Shown here piece by piece: positions 19,614-28,923 of a stretch of 64,000 bases of DNA; within the stretch, counting starts at the first letter, position 1, and each line of letters begins with the position of its first letter. Source of the DNA: Microbacteriaceae bacterium PS02070. Lineage in GTDB: Bacteria > Actinomycetota > Actinomycetes > Actinomycetales > Microbacteriaceae. The notes under the pieces were generated by a model. That model saw nothing but the letters and a program-made list of their open reading frames with translations. It was not told where the DNA came from and did no database searches. The position numbers and the translations under genes are program-made. The stretch is taken from positions 62,001 through 126,000 of the forward strand of contig JASCPE010000003.1 of assembly GCA_029959865.1 (NCBI GenBank), written 5' to 3'.

Positions 19614-20773
19614 GTCGTCCTCCGGTAGAAAGGCAGGCTGGTCACTGTGGCAGGAATGGTCTTGCCACGCACGTCGATATCGAGGGCGGTGCCCGGCGCG
19701 CTGACCGCGCGCGCGACGTACGCCATCGCGATGGGATGTCCGAGCGTCGGGCTGAGCGCGCCGCTCGTGATGACACCGACCTCCGAGCCGTCAGGATCGA
19801 GGATCCGGTAGCCCGCGCGACCCGCCCGCTTTCCTTCGCTGATAAGGCCGACCAGTATCGGCAGGTCCTCGTCGTCTGCGGCCGCGGCGTCTTTCCCCAC
19901 GTAGGACTCCTTGTCCTGTGCGACCGTGCGCGCCAGCCCCGCCTGCGCCGGACGAATGTCCGTGCTGAGCTCATGACCATGCAACGGCATTCCGGCCTCA
20001 AGCCGGAGCGTGTCCCGCGCTGCGAGGCCGGCCGGGATGAGTCCGACGGGCGCCCCCGCGGTGAGGAGAGCGTCCCACAACGCCGTCGCGAGACGATTGG
20101 GGACGAGAAGTTCGAAGCCGTCCTCGCCGGTGTAGCCCGTGCGGGCTACCAGGAGCGGCTCACCCGCAAACGTACCGGCGGACCAGGCGTAGTAGCCGAG
20201 ATCGTCCAGCCCCGGATTCAGGTTCTCGATTCCGACGGTCTGGTCCAGGATCTCCTGTGCGCGAGGACCTTGCACGGCCACGAGCGAGACTTGCTCGCTG
20301 ATGTCCTCGAGGGTCGCACCGGGTGGTCCGGCGACGTGCGCGAAGTCCGTCTCCTTTCGCTCCGGCGTCGTCGGCATCTCCGCGAGCCGACGACGCAGCT
20401 CCGTGGCGACGATGTCGTGATTGCCGGCGTTGGAAATGACCAGGATTCGATCGTCGCCGATGCGATACACGATGACGTCGTCGAGGATCCCTCCGGTTGC
20501 GTCCAGGAGCAACGAGTACTTCGCTTTGCCGACCTTCATGGCGGAGATCCTGCCCGCGAGGGCGTAATCCAGGAACGCGGCCGCACGGGAACCATCGACA
20601 ATGAACTCCGCCATGTGCGAGATGTCGAACAGGCCCGCGGCAGTGCGCACGGCGTGGTGCTCGGCGAGGTCGGAGGTGTACCGCACGGGCATGGCCCAGC
20701 CGCCGAAGTCGGTGAACGCGGCACCGAGTGCCTCGTGGCGTTCACGCAACGGGGTGTAGCGAAGGTCGGACAT
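19610..20773 (-). CDS. gcvT: Glycine cleavage aminomethyltransferase, T protein
   Basis: Folate-dependent enzyme of 387 residues. It releases ammonia and forms methylene-tetrahydrofolate from the aminomethyl-H protein. Family features include the N-terminal LRERHEALGAAFTDFGGWAMPV, LFDISHMAEF, YTGEDGFELLVP and the C-terminal barrel PTLGHPIAMAYV. The longer frame to 20809 runs into the riboswitch leader. ATG at 20773 with an upstream GGGGAGAA is the likely start. It is the first structural gene after the tandem glycine aptamers. Confidence 0.96.
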   Translation of the reverse strand: MSDLRYTPLRERHEALGAAFTDFGGWAMPVRYTSDLAEHHAVRTAAGLFDISHMAEFIVDGSRAAAFLDYALAGRISAMKVGKAKYSLLLDATGGILDDVIVYRIGDDRILVISNAGNHDIVATELRRRLAEMPTTPERKETDFAHVAGPPGATLEDISEQVSLVAVQGPRAQEILDQTVGIENLNPGLDDLGYYAWSAGTFAGEPLLVARTGYTGEDGFELLVPNRLATALWDALLTAGAPVGLIPAGLAARDTLRLEAGMPLHGHELSTDIRPAQAGLARTVAQDKESYVGKDAAAADDEDLPILVGLISEGKRAGRAGYRILDPDGSEVGVITSGALSPTLGHPIAMAYVARAVSAPGTALDIDVRGKTIPATVTSLPFYRRTT

Positions 20774-20816
20774 GAGTTCTCCCCTGTGGGCAGGTACCGG
20801 GCTCGGCACCTGTGAA

Positions 20817-20987
20817 CTCCCCCTCTGTCATTGGCCTGAGAGTTTCACCGGCGCACCGGCTTTCACCTTCGGCGGGCTCCCGCGGGGAAGCCCTTTCCAG
20901 AGCGGCCGGACGGGAACGGTAGGGGTGCCTGAGAGATTAACGGGGAGGTTTGCTCCTTCGGCGTCCGCCTGCGCGGACTCTCCCGCA
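20817..20987 (-). ncRNA. Tandem glycine riboswitch of the gcv operon
   Basis: On the minus strand the leader has two aptamers in order. The first has GCGGGAGAGTCC, GCCGAAGGAGCAAA and AATCTCTCAGGCACC. The second begins at CTCTGGAAAGGG and has GCCGAAGGTGAAAGCC, GGTGAAACTCTCAGGC and a closing CAGAGGGG. These are the conserved glycine-aptamer segments. The second aptamer ends about 45 bases before the gcvT ATG, so the switch could act on ribosome access or by termination. By family, glycine binding should turn the cleavage operon on. Confidence 0.93.
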
Positions 20988-21083
20988 CACGTCATGCGGC
21001 CTATCTTCAGTTACGCGGCTCAGCATACCCGACCCGGTGCCGCCGCGTGAATGTCCCCGAACAACGCACACACTTGCCTTTAA

Positions 21084-21094
21084 GTCACGATGAC
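21084..21094. promoter_or_regulatory. Candidate NrtR operator 1
   Basis: GTCACGATGAC is a perfect inverted repeat (GTCA, 3-base centre, TGAC) located 42 bases upstream of the nrtR start. An almost identical element begins 36 bases downstream. Binding by the adjacent NrtR-like protein is inferred from position and duplication only. Confidence 0.5.
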
Positions 21095-21119
21095 AATAAG
21101 ATCGCTGTCGGAGGTTACA

Positions 21120-21130
21120 GTCACTATGAC
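21120..21130. promoter_or_regulatory. Candidate NrtR operator 2, covering the nrtR start codon
   Basis: GTCACTATGAC repeats operator 1 with one base changed in the 3-base centre. It includes the ATG at 21126, so a bound repressor would cover the start of the operon. Such placement is compatible with autoregulation. Confidence 0.5.
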
Positions 21131-21833
21131 CAAAAGCAGGGTGTCGGCACACGACGAACACATCCGCGTCGCCGTGTCGACCGTGATCTTCAGCCTCCGC
21201 GCGACCCCCGACGCAGGCAGCGCCCGAGTGTGGCTGCCGCTCGTGCGCCGCACCCGCGACCCGTTCGAGGGTCAGTGGGCGCTCCCTGGCGGGTGGCTCG
21301 ACATCGACGAGGGACTGGAGCAGGCCGCATCGCGGACGTTGGCCGAAACGACGTCGCTTGCCCCGACCTACCTGGAGCAGCTGTACGCGTTCGGCGACGT
21401 CGGTCGTTCTCCGAGCCGGGTCGTCTCTGTCGTCTACTGGGCGCTCCAACGCGAGGATGCCTCGCTCAGCAGCATCGCGGACGAGAACGTGGCGTGGTTC
21501 GACACCGGCGACCTCCCGCCGCTCGCTTTCGATCACGCTCACATCATCGAGTACGCGCTGTGGCGACTGCGCAACAAGGTCGGATACTCGCGCATCGCCC
21601 ACGGGTTGCTTCCCGAGGAGTTCACGCTCGCGCAACTGCGCGAGGTCTACGAGGCGATCCTCGGCAGGCGTCTGGACGCCGCCAACTTCCGCCGCCAGGT
21701 GGAGAACTCCGGCACCCTCCGACCGACCGACCGGTATCGCACCGGCAGTCACCGCCCCGCACGCCTGTACCGCTACAACCGAGACGTCGAACTGGCCGAC
21801 CGCGGCCCCCTCCCCGATCAGGAGCAGTCATGA
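21126..21833 (+). CDS. nrtR: NrtR-like Nudix/winged-helix repressor of NAD synthesis
   Basis: 235-residue protein with an N-terminal Nudix-like domain and a C-terminal winged helix (LPEEFTLAQLREVYEAILGR, NFRRQVENSGTL). The Nudix box is degenerate: after GGWLDIDEGLEQAASRTLAE the usual REXXEE acids are missing, as in non-hydrolytic NrtR regulators that bind ADP-ribose. It leads nadA-nadB-nadC and overlaps nadA by four bases, which supports local control of de novo NAD synthesis. A start at 21090 is possible; 21126 follows a GGAGG by 11 bases. Two matching palindromes lie at its 5' end. Confidence 0.88.
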   Translation: MTKSRVSAHDEHIRVAVSTVIFSLRATPDAGSARVWLPLVRRTRDPFEGQWALPGGWLDIDEGLEQAASRTLAETTSLAPTYLEQLYAFGDVGRSPSRVVSVVYWALQREDASLSSIADENVAWFDTGDLPPLAFDHAHIIEYALWRLRNKVGYSRIAHGLLPEEFTLAQLREVYEAILGRRLDAANFRRQVENSGTLRPTDRYRTGSHRPARLYRYNRDVELADRGPLPDQEQS

Positions 21834-23179
21834 GTGCCACGCCGATCACACTGGTGCCCCGCGACGCGAGCGTGGATCACACGATCCAGGCGATCGTCAC
21901 CGGCGACCAGACCGCAGAGACCTGCAATACGGATCTCGCCCTCGGGCCGTGGAACTTCGACACGCGCCCCGGCTACGGTCCCGGCTCGTCGATGGGCGAC
22001 GTGATCCCCGTCGGCGCACCTCGGCAGGGCGAACTCCCACAGGAGTACCGGGACACCACCGAAGAGGACCTCGCCCGCCGGATCCGCGCCGCGAAGGAGA
22101 CACTCGGCGAGCGCGTGCTCGTGCTCGGCCACTTCTACCAGCGCGAAGAGGTCGTCCAGCACGCAGACTATGTGGGCGACTCCTTCCAACTCGCCGGCGC
22201 CGCCAAAGCCAGCCCCGAAGCCGAGGCGATTGTTTTCTGCGGCGTGCACTTCATGGCCGAAACCGCCGACCTCCTCTCCCGCCCAGACCAGGCGGTCATC
22301 CTGCCGAACCTCGCGGCGGGGTGCTCGATGGCAGACATGGCCAACATCGACCAGGTCGAAGAGTGCTGGGAGCAACTCGCCGACGTTCTCGGAGATCTCG
22401 ACACTCCCGATGAAGACGGCCGGGTCCCGGTCATCCCGGTGACGTACATGAACTCCTCTGCCGCGATCAAAGGCTTCGTGGGTCGCCACGGCGGCATCGT
22501 ATGCACGTCCTCCAACGCGCACACGGTGCTGGAGTGGGCTTTCGCGCGCGGCCAGCGGGTGCTCTTCTTCCCCGACCAGCATCTTGGGCGCAATACGGCA
22601 AAGGCGATGGGTGTCGCGCTGGAGCAGATGCCGCTGTGGAATCCGAGGCGCCCACTCGGCGGGTCGACACCGGAGACTCTGCGTTCCAGCCGTGTGATCC
22701 TCTGGCACGGATTCTGTTCCGTGCACCGCCGGTTCACGGTCGACCAGATCGAGCAGGCACGCCGCGAGCACCCAGGCGTGCGGGTCATCGTGCACCCCGA
22801 GTGCCCGATGGACGTCGTCGATGCCGCCGACGAATCGGGCTCCACGGACTACATTCGCCGGGCAATCGCCGGCGCGACGGCGCCGACGACGTTCGCGGTC
22901 GGCACCGAAATCAACCTCGTCCAACGCTTGGCAGCGGAGTACCCGCAGCACACGATCTTCTGCCTCGACCCCGTCGTCTGCCCGTGCTCCACGATGTACC
23001 GCATCCACCCCGGCTATCTCGCATGGGTCCTGGAGTCGCTCGCTGCCGGGGAGGTCGTGAACCGGATCACCGTGCCCGACGAGGTCGCCGACCCGGCGCG
23101 CGTCGCACTCGAACGCATGCTCGCTGCAAAGCCTCCCTCGTCGCCCGCGCTGCGAGCGGCGCCAGAGGCACGCGCATGA
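21830..23179 (+). CDS. nadA: Quinolinate synthase
   Basis: 449-residue [4Fe-4S] enzyme that condenses iminoaspartate with dihydroxyacetone phosphate to quinolinate. Cluster cysteines are in FCGVHFMAETA, HPECPMD and PVVCPCSTMYR. Substrate motifs LGHFYQREEVV, YMNSSAAIKG and FPDQHLGRNTA are intact. ATG at 21830 overlaps the nrtR stop (ATGA); longer upstream frames are shadows of nrtR. The N-terminal extension of about 75 residues before the core is common in actinobacteria. nadB starts inside its stop codon. Confidence 0.96.
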   Translation: MSATPITLVPRDASVDHTIQAIVTGDQTAETCNTDLALGPWNFDTRPGYGPGSSMGDVIPVGAPRQGELPQEYRDTTEEDLARRIRAAKETLGERVLVLGHFYQREEVVQHADYVGDSFQLAGAAKASPEAEAIVFCGVHFMAETADLLSRPDQAVILPNLAAGCSMADMANIDQVEECWEQLADVLGDLDTPDEDGRVPVIPVTYMNSSAAIKGFVGRHGGIVCTSSNAHTVLEWAFARGQRVLFFPDQHLGRNTAKAMGVALEQMPLWNPRRPLGGSTPETLRSSRVILWHGFCSVHRRFTVDQIEQARREHPGVRVIVHPECPMDVVDAADESGSTDYIRRAIAGATAPTTFAVGTEINLVQRLAAEYPQHTIFCLDPVVCPCSTMYRIHPGYLAWVLESLAAGEVVNRITVPDEVADPARVALERMLAAKPPSSPALRAAPEARA

Positions 23180-24747
23180 CGCGGCACGTCGTCGTGGTGG
23201 GCTCCGGAATCGCCGGACTCACGGCAGCGCGCCACGCCGCTCATGCCGGATGCCGAGTCACCCTGGTGACAAAGGACGTCCTCGACCACGCCAACACCCG
23301 CTTCGCTCAGGGCGGGATCGCGGGCGTGATGTTCGCGGATGACCGCGCCGACGCGCACGTCCAGGACACGCTCGTGGCAGGCGCAGGGCTCTCCGACCCG
23401 CGCGCCGTGCGCGTGCTGGTCGAGGAGGGTCCGTCGCGCATCCGCGAGCTCATCGCCGCGGGAGTCGAGTTCGACCGCGAGCCTGACGGTGCGTTCGTGC
23501 GCGGGCTGGAGGCGGCGCACTCCTATCCGCGCATTCTCCACGCCGGCGGCGACGCGACCGGAACCGTGATCGAGCGCGCGCTCGTCGCCGAGCTGCGCGG
23601 CTCCACCGAGGTGGCGGTGCGCGAACACGCCTTCCTCGTCGATCTCGTCATCGACGCCGGGCGGGTTCGCGGAGTCGATCTGCTCGTGGGCGAGCACGCG
23701 ACGGAACCGCTGGTCACCGGAACGCGGGAGCGAATCGACGCCGATGCCGTCATCCTTGCGACCGGCGGCGCCGGTGAGCTGTACAGTCGGTCCACCAATC
23801 CGTCCGTCGCGACCGCTGACGGTATCGCAGCCGCGCTGCGCGCCGGTGCCGCGGTCGCGGACCTGGAGTTCGTTCAGTTTCATCCCACGGTCCTCGCCGT
23901 GGGCGCCCCGTTCCTGATCTCCGAAGCCGTTCGAGGAGAGGGGGCAGTCCTGCGTGACCGTGCGGGACGCCGGTTCGCACTCGACGCGCATCCCGACGGT
24001 GAGCTTGCTCCACGGGATGTCGTCGCGCGCGCGATCGCCGCGCAGATGGCGACACAGGATGGACAGCCGGTGCTGCTCGACGCGACCGGGGTGCGCGCGA
24101 ATGCGGAAGAGACGGACGCGTTCCTCGCGGCCCGTTTCCCCACGATCGATCGGGCGGTGCGTGTTCGTGGAATCGATTGGGCGCGAGAGCCCGTGCCCGT
24201 CACCCCCGCCGCGCACTACCTCATGGGCGGGATCGTCACGGACCTGAACGGCCGTACGACGGTGCCCGGCCTCTACGTCGTTGGGGAGGTGGCGCGGACC
24301 GGAGTTCACGGCGCTAACCGCCTGGCGTCGAACTCTCTGCTCGAAGGGGCCGTGTTCGGTGCCCGCGCCGGCGATGCGGTCGCCGTTGATCCCGTCGACG
24401 TCGCAGCCGTCTCCGACCGCGTGCGCACCGTGGCGCCCGCAGCACTCCCTGCGCTCACCGCTCCCGCGTTCTCGCGCAGTGCGTTGCAGGCCCTCATGTG
24501 GCAGCATGCGGGCCTCGTCCGCACCGCACGGGGACTCACGCTCGCCGCGGAAGTCCTCGCTGCCTGGAGCACGCAGCAACGGATCGCGGCGACCGAGCAT
24601 GACCGGGAGAACGAGAACCTCCTCCTCGTTGCGCGCCACCTCGTCGCCGCGGCGCTCGCGCGCACCGAGTCGGTCGGCGCGCACCACCGCAGCGACGATA
24701 CAACGACCCGGATTCCCGAGGGACTCGTCACGGAAGGAGCCGCATGA
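23176..24747 (+). CDS. nadB: L-aspartate oxidase
   Basis: FAD enzyme of 523 residues producing iminoaspartate for NadA. The dinucleotide-binding GSGIAG is near residue 9, the substrate-loop NTRFAQGGIAGV near 36, and the flavin motif GVHGANRLASNSLLEG near 380. The HYLMGG histidine element of the succinate dehydrogenase/aspartate oxidase superfamily is present. It overlaps nadA and nadC by four bases on each side. A much longer frame beginning at 22501 is a nadA shadow and was not used. Confidence 0.95.
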   Translation: MTRHVVVVGSGIAGLTAARHAAHAGCRVTLVTKDVLDHANTRFAQGGIAGVMFADDRADAHVQDTLVAGAGLSDPRAVRVLVEEGPSRIRELIAAGVEFDREPDGAFVRGLEAAHSYPRILHAGGDATGTVIERALVAELRGSTEVAVREHAFLVDLVIDAGRVRGVDLLVGEHATEPLVTGTRERIDADAVILATGGAGELYSRSTNPSVATADGIAAALRAGAAVADLEFVQFHPTVLAVGAPFLISEAVRGEGAVLRDRAGRRFALDAHPDGELAPRDVVARAIAAQMATQDGQPVLLDATGVRANAEETDAFLAARFPTIDRAVRVRGIDWAREPVPVTPAAHYLMGGIVTDLNGRTTVPGLYVVGEVARTGVHGANRLASNSLLEGAVFGARAGDAVAVDPVDVAAVSDRVRTVAPAALPALTAPAFSRSALQALMWQHAGLVRTARGLTLAAEVLAAWSTQQRIAATEHDRENENLLLVARHLVAAALARTESVGAHHRSDDTTTRIPEGLVTEGAA

Positions 24748-25601
24748 TGCTCACCTCCGCTCTCATCGATCGCACGGTCGCTGCGGCGCTCGAGGAGGAT
24801 GCCCCGTGGGGGGACCTCACCAGTACGACGTTGCTCCCCGAGACGGCGCACGCGACGGCACAGTTACGCGCCCGCGAGGCCGGGATCTTCAGCGGCGGCG
24901 GTGTGTTCAAAGCTGCCTTCGCCCTCACCGACCCGCGAGTGGGCGTGACCCTCAGCCGCGCCGACGGCGACTCCTTCGAGGCGGGGGATGTCCTTGCCAC
25001 GGTCATCGGCCCAGCCCGAGCCGTCCTCACCGCGGAACGGGTGGGGTTGAACTTCGCGCAGCGAATGTCAGGAATCTCCTCGTTGACCGCGCGCTACGTC
25101 TCTGCCGTCGCCGGCACCCACGCCCGCATCGTTGACACTCGGAAGACGACGCCCGGACTGCGGGCGTTCGAGCGCCACGCGGTGCGGGCCGGCGGAGGGT
25201 TCAATCATCGCTTTTCGCTGTCCGACGCCGTCATGGCGAAAGACAACCATCTCGCGGTCCTCTCGGCGGCGGGAGGCGACCTTGCGATGGGTCTCCGCGA
25301 GCGGCTTGCGACTCTGGGGCACACCACGCACGTGGAGATCGAGGTTGACCGCAGGGATCAGATCGAGACGGCGCTTTCAGCCGGAGCGCACACAGTCATG
25401 CTCGACAACTTCGACCTCGACGATCTCCGCGCCGCCGTGCGACAGATCGATGGACGCGCCACGATCGAGGCATCCGGCGGTGTCACGCTCGACACCGTGA
25501 GATCGATCGCGGAGACCGGTGTGGATGTCATCTCCGTTGGCGCACTCACCCATTCCGCACGCGCGATCGATCTGGGCCTCGACGTCGTCATCGAGGTGTG
25601 A
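24744..25601 (+). CDS. nadC: Nicotinate-nucleotide pyrophosphorylase (carboxylating)
   Basis: Converts quinolinate and PRPP to nicotinate mononucleotide, the last dedicated de novo step. The 285-residue chain shows the family core: EDAPWGDLTS, ERVGLNFAQRMSGIS, DTRKTTPGLRAFERHAVRAG with PRPP/quinolinate-binding basic residues, and KDNHL. Two ATG codons in tandem (24744, 24747) are possible starts. It overlaps nadB and the desulfurase gene, so the operon is read as one coupled unit. Confidence 0.96.
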   Translation: MMLTSALIDRTVAAALEEDAPWGDLTSTTLLPETAHATAQLRAREAGIFSGGGVFKAAFALTDPRVGVTLSRADGDSFEAGDVLATVIGPARAVLTAERVGLNFAQRMSGISSLTARYVSAVAGTHARIVDTRKTTPGLRAFERHAVRAGGGFNHRFSLSDAVMAKDNHLAVLSAAGGDLAMGLRERLATLGHTTHVEIEVDRRDQIETALSAGAHTVMLDNFDLDDLRAAVRQIDGRATIEASGGVTLDTVRSIAETGVDVISVGALTHSARAIDLGLDVVIEV

Positions 25602-26773
25602 TGCTGTACCTCGACCACGCCGCCACCTCGCCTGTGCGGCCCGAGGTCGTCGAGGCGATGGCGCCTTTCCTCACGACACGGTTCGGCAATGCCTCCAGTC
25701 ATCACACCGTCGGTGAGGCGGCCGCAGACGCGCTGGGAGCCGCACGCGAGCGCATCGCCGAAATCGTCGGGATGCGTCCGGGCGACATCGTCTTCACCTC
25801 CGGGGGAACCGAAGCCAACAACCTCGCCGTCAAAGGCGTCGCGCTCGCGCGCGTGCTCGCCGGAGGCGGACCCGTCGACGTGGTCACGACACCGATCGAG
25901 CACGAGTCCATCCTCAGTTCGTGCACGTACCTCGCCCGCGCTCACGGCGTGCAGGTCACCTCGCTCCCGGTCGATGCCACGGGTCTCGTCGAACCCGACC
26001 ATCTTGCGTCACGCCTGACCGGACGCACCGCGCTGGTCACCCTCGGCTACGCGAACAATGAGATCGGCACGGTGCAGGATGTCGCAGCACTGGCCGCCAT
26101 CTGTCACGCTGCGCGCGTTCCACTCCATCTCGACGCGGTCCAAGCGGCGGGCTGGCTCCCGCTGGCGAACACGGGGGCCGATGCCCTGTCGATCGCAGGA
26201 CACAAGGTGGGGGCACCGCAGGGCACGGGAGTGCTCGCACTCCGCGGTCGAATCCCGCTCGAACCACTGTTGCATGGCGGCGGTCAGGAGCGGGGCCGTC
26301 GCTCCGGCACCGAGAACATCGCCGGGGCCATCGCAATCGCGACCGCGCTGACCCTGGCTGAGCGGGACCGCGTCGCACACGCGGCGCGCGTTGCGAGCCT
26401 GCGTGATCGGTTCGTCGAGGAGGTTCTCCGGCGAGTACCGTCAGCCGCACTGACCGGGCACCCCACTCTGCGGCACGCTGCTTCGGCGAGCTTCACCTTC
26501 GCGGGCGTCTCCGGCGAGGCCATCCTGTTGGAGCTGGAGCGACGCGGCGTCGTCTCCTCCAGCGGGTCCGCCTGCGCCGCCGGCAGCGACGAGCCGTCTC
26601 ACGTCCTGACCGCGATCGGCGTCGATGAAGCCACCGCCCGCACAGCCGTGCGCTTCACATTCGACCATCGGACCGCTATCGACCCGGGAGCGCTGGCGAC
26701 GCTGGTCACCGATTCGCACGCCGCTGTTCGATCGATGCATGGGTCGCGCGGCCGTGAGAGTCGCTCTGTGTAG
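25598..26773 (+). CDS. Cysteine desulfurase of the NAD operon (NifS/IscS family)
   Basis: PLP enzyme of 391 residues. The PLP lysine is in SIAGHKVGAPQGTG near residue 203 and the catalytic cysteine in SSSGSACAAGSDEPSH near residue 325. The flexible loop SSGSACA is the group I NifS/IscS type. It overlaps the nadC stop; either GTG 25598 or ATG 25601 starts it. Linkage to nadA suggests it supplies sulfur for the NadA [4Fe-4S] cluster, as NifS-like proteins of nad loci do in Bacillus. It converges on the ABC exporter gene with six bases between stop codons. Confidence 0.92.
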   Translation: MMLYLDHAATSPVRPEVVEAMAPFLTTRFGNASSHHTVGEAAADALGAARERIAEIVGMRPGDIVFTSGGTEANNLAVKGVALARVLAGGGPVDVVTTPIEHESILSSCTYLARAHGVQVTSLPVDATGLVEPDHLASRLTGRTALVTLGYANNEIGTVQDVAALAAICHAARVPLHLDAVQAAGWLPLANTGADALSIAGHKVGAPQGTGVLALRGRIPLEPLLHGGGQERGRRSGTENIAGAIAIATALTLAERDRVAHAARVASLRDRFVEEVLRRVPSAALTGHPTLRHAASASFTFAGVSGEAILLELERRGVVSSSGSACAAGSDEPSHVLTAIGVDEATARTAVRFTFDHRTAIDPGALATLVTDSHAAVRSMHGSRGRESRSV

Positions 26774-26779
26774 GGACGA

Positions 26780-28792
26780 TCAGCCCAAGACACCCCAGGT
26801 GCGTTCGTCCGGTGGCGGATCAGCGAAGACAACCGTCGTGGGATTGACGCCATCGACAGGCGCCCGGTCGGCGCGCCGGTCGGGGTGCGACGTCGCGTTT
26901 CCTTCGGCGTCGCGCTCCATGCCTTCGATCCGTGCCGCAGCGACCTGCTGCGCGGCCAGCTCCGCGTAAAGCCCGCCACGCTCGATGAGTTCGGTGTGCG
27001 TGCCCGACTCGACGATCCGGCCCGCCTCCAGCACATGGATCACGTCCGCCCCCGCGACGGTGGAGAGGCGGTGGGCGATGGAGAGTGTCGTGCGTCCGCG
27101 GGCGGCGTTCTCCAGCGCCTCCTGCACGATGCGCTCCGACACGGTGTCCAGCGCCGATGTCGCCTCGTCCAAGAGCAGCACGGGCGGATCCTTCAGCAGC
27201 ACCCGCGCGATCGCGATCCGCTGCTTCTCACCACCGGAGAGCCGGTAGCCGCGCTCCCCCACGGTCGTGTCGTAGCCGTCTTCGAAGCTCTCGATGATGT
27301 GGTGGATGTTCGCTGCCGTGCAGGCGCGAACGAGCTCTTCATCGGTGGCGTCGGGCTTGGCGTAGCGGAGGTTGTCACGGATCGACGCGTGGAAGAGATA
27401 GGTCTCCTGTGACACGATGCCGATGTGGTCGATGATCGACTCGTGCGTCAGCGCGCGGACATCGGCTCCGGCAAAACGCACCTCGCCGTCGCTCGCCTCA
27501 TACATTCGTGGCGCGAGGTACAGCACCGTCGTCTTGCCCGCCCCAGACGGGCCGACGAACGCGACATGCTGGCCGGGCTCCGCGACGAACGAGACGCCGC
27601 CCAGGGTCGGCCTGCTCTGTGCCGTCGCATCGGGATAACGGAACACGACATCCCGAAACTCGATGCGCCCGATCGGACCAGGCGCCTGCTCGACTCTCAC
27701 CGCGTCCGGCGCGTCCGTGATCGCCGGTACAAGGTCGAGATACTCGAAGATGCGCGCGAAGAGGGCAGCAGAGGTCTGCAGGTCGAGCGCGACGCGCATG
27801 AGCCCCATCAGGGGCTGAAGCAAACGGGCCTGGACCGTCGTGAACGCGACGATCGTGCCCGCGGTCAACAGCCCCTGCTCTCCGGCGATGAGGAAACCGG
27901 CGACGAGGTAGATGACCGCCGGGACACTGGCCATGATCACCTGCACGACAGCGAAGAACCCCTGCCCGCTCATGGCTCGACGCACCTGAAGACCCACCTG
28001 ATTGGTGTTCTCCGCCTGGAAGCGCGCGGACTCCGTGCGGTTTCGATTGAAGGACTTCGAGAGGAGGATGCCGCTGACCGACAGCGTCTCCTGCGTGATC
28101 GAGGTGAGCTCCGAGAGTGACTCCTGCGTCTGCGCAGCGATGCGGGCCCGTACCTGTCCGACGCGGCGTTGAACCAGCACAAGGACCGGCATGAGGACGA
28201 CTGCGATGAGCGTCAGGCGCCAGTCGATCAGGATCATCGCGACGAGCGAAGCAACGACCGTCACCACATTGCCGAGGATGCTCGTCACGGTGTTGGTCAG
28301 GACTCCGGACACGCCGCCGACGTCGTTCTGGAGACGCGACTGGATCACGCCGGTCTTCGTGCGGGTGAAAAAGCCGAGCTCCATCGACTGCAGGTGCTCG
28401 AACAGCCGCACACGCAGGTCCCCGGTCACGCGGTTGCCGACCGTACTGGTCAGCCACGTCTGAACGACGCCTACGACAGCGGAGAGGAGAAAGAGCGCGA
28501 TCATCGCGCCGACGAGCCATGCGAGCAGGCTCAGGTCCGGGCCGGATCCGTCGACGGGAAAGAGCGCGTCGTCGAAGACCCGCTGGACGATCAACGGCGG
28601 AATCACTGCGATCGCAGCGCCGAAGACGACGAGGAGCCCCGTGAAGATGATCCGGGTGCGGTAGGGACGGAAAAGTGCCACGACACGTCGCCCGAGGTTC
28701 GCGATTCTCGGAGCATCGGCATTCTGGCGCCGTTGGGCGTCCTCGTCCATGCCTCGGAATCCGCCACGGCCACCCGGCCCGCCCATTGCCAT
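26780..28792 (-). CDS. ABC exporter, fused permease and ATPase (MdlB/MsbA type)
   Basis: Half-transporter of 670 residues. Six membrane helices lie between about residues 45 and 330, followed by an ATPase domain with Walker A GPSGAGKTTVLYL, Q-loop IGIVSQETYLFH, signature LSGGEKQRIAIARVLL, Walker B PVLLLDEATSALD and H-loop IAHRLST. The N-terminus is glycine-rich (GGPGGRGGFRG) and the C-terminal tail after residue 630 is polar. It probably works as a homodimer, exporting lipids or drugs; the substrate is not evident. The start is at 28792, divergent from the MFS gene. Confidence 0.92.
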   Translation of the reverse strand: MAMGGPGGRGGFRGMDEDAQRRQNADAPRIANLGRRVVALFRPYRTRIIFTGLLVVFGAAIAVIPPLIVQRVFDDALFPVDGSGPDLSLLAWLVGAMIALFLLSAVVGVVQTWLTSTVGNRVTGDLRVRLFEHLQSMELGFFTRTKTGVIQSRLQNDVGGVSGVLTNTVTSILGNVVTVVASLVAMILIDWRLTLIAVVLMPVLVLVQRRVGQVRARIAAQTQESLSELTSITQETLSVSGILLSKSFNRNRTESARFQAENTNQVGLQVRRAMSGQGFFAVVQVIMASVPAVIYLVAGFLIAGEQGLLTAGTIVAFTTVQARLLQPLMGLMRVALDLQTSAALFARIFEYLDLVPAITDAPDAVRVEQAPGPIGRIEFRDVVFRYPDATAQSRPTLGGVSFVAEPGQHVAFVGPSGAGKTTVLYLAPRMYEASDGEVRFAGADVRALTHESIIDHIGIVSQETYLFHASIRDNLRYAKPDATDEELVRACTAANIHHIIESFEDGYDTTVGERGYRLSGGEKQRIAIARVLLKDPPVLLLDEATSALDTVSERIVQEALENAARGRTTLSIAHRLSTVAGADVIHVLEAGRIVESGTHTELIERGGLYAELAAQQVAAARIEGMERDAEGNATSHPDRRADRAPVDGVNPTTVVFADPPPDERTWGVLG

Positions 28793-28923
28793 TCCGTCAG
28801 CCTAACCACGCGCACGCCGGATGGTTCACGCGCACGGTCGGGAATGAATCGGACGGCGACAGGTTATCCTCACATGTTGGCCGCCGCCGATCATCCTTTC
28901 CCGACGACCGCGAGGAGCCTGTC

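Noticed and set aside
26780-28792. A siderophore or antibiotic cluster around the exporter and MFS genes
   Set aside because: No biosynthetic enzymes lie nearby; the two pumps stand alone between unrelated operons.
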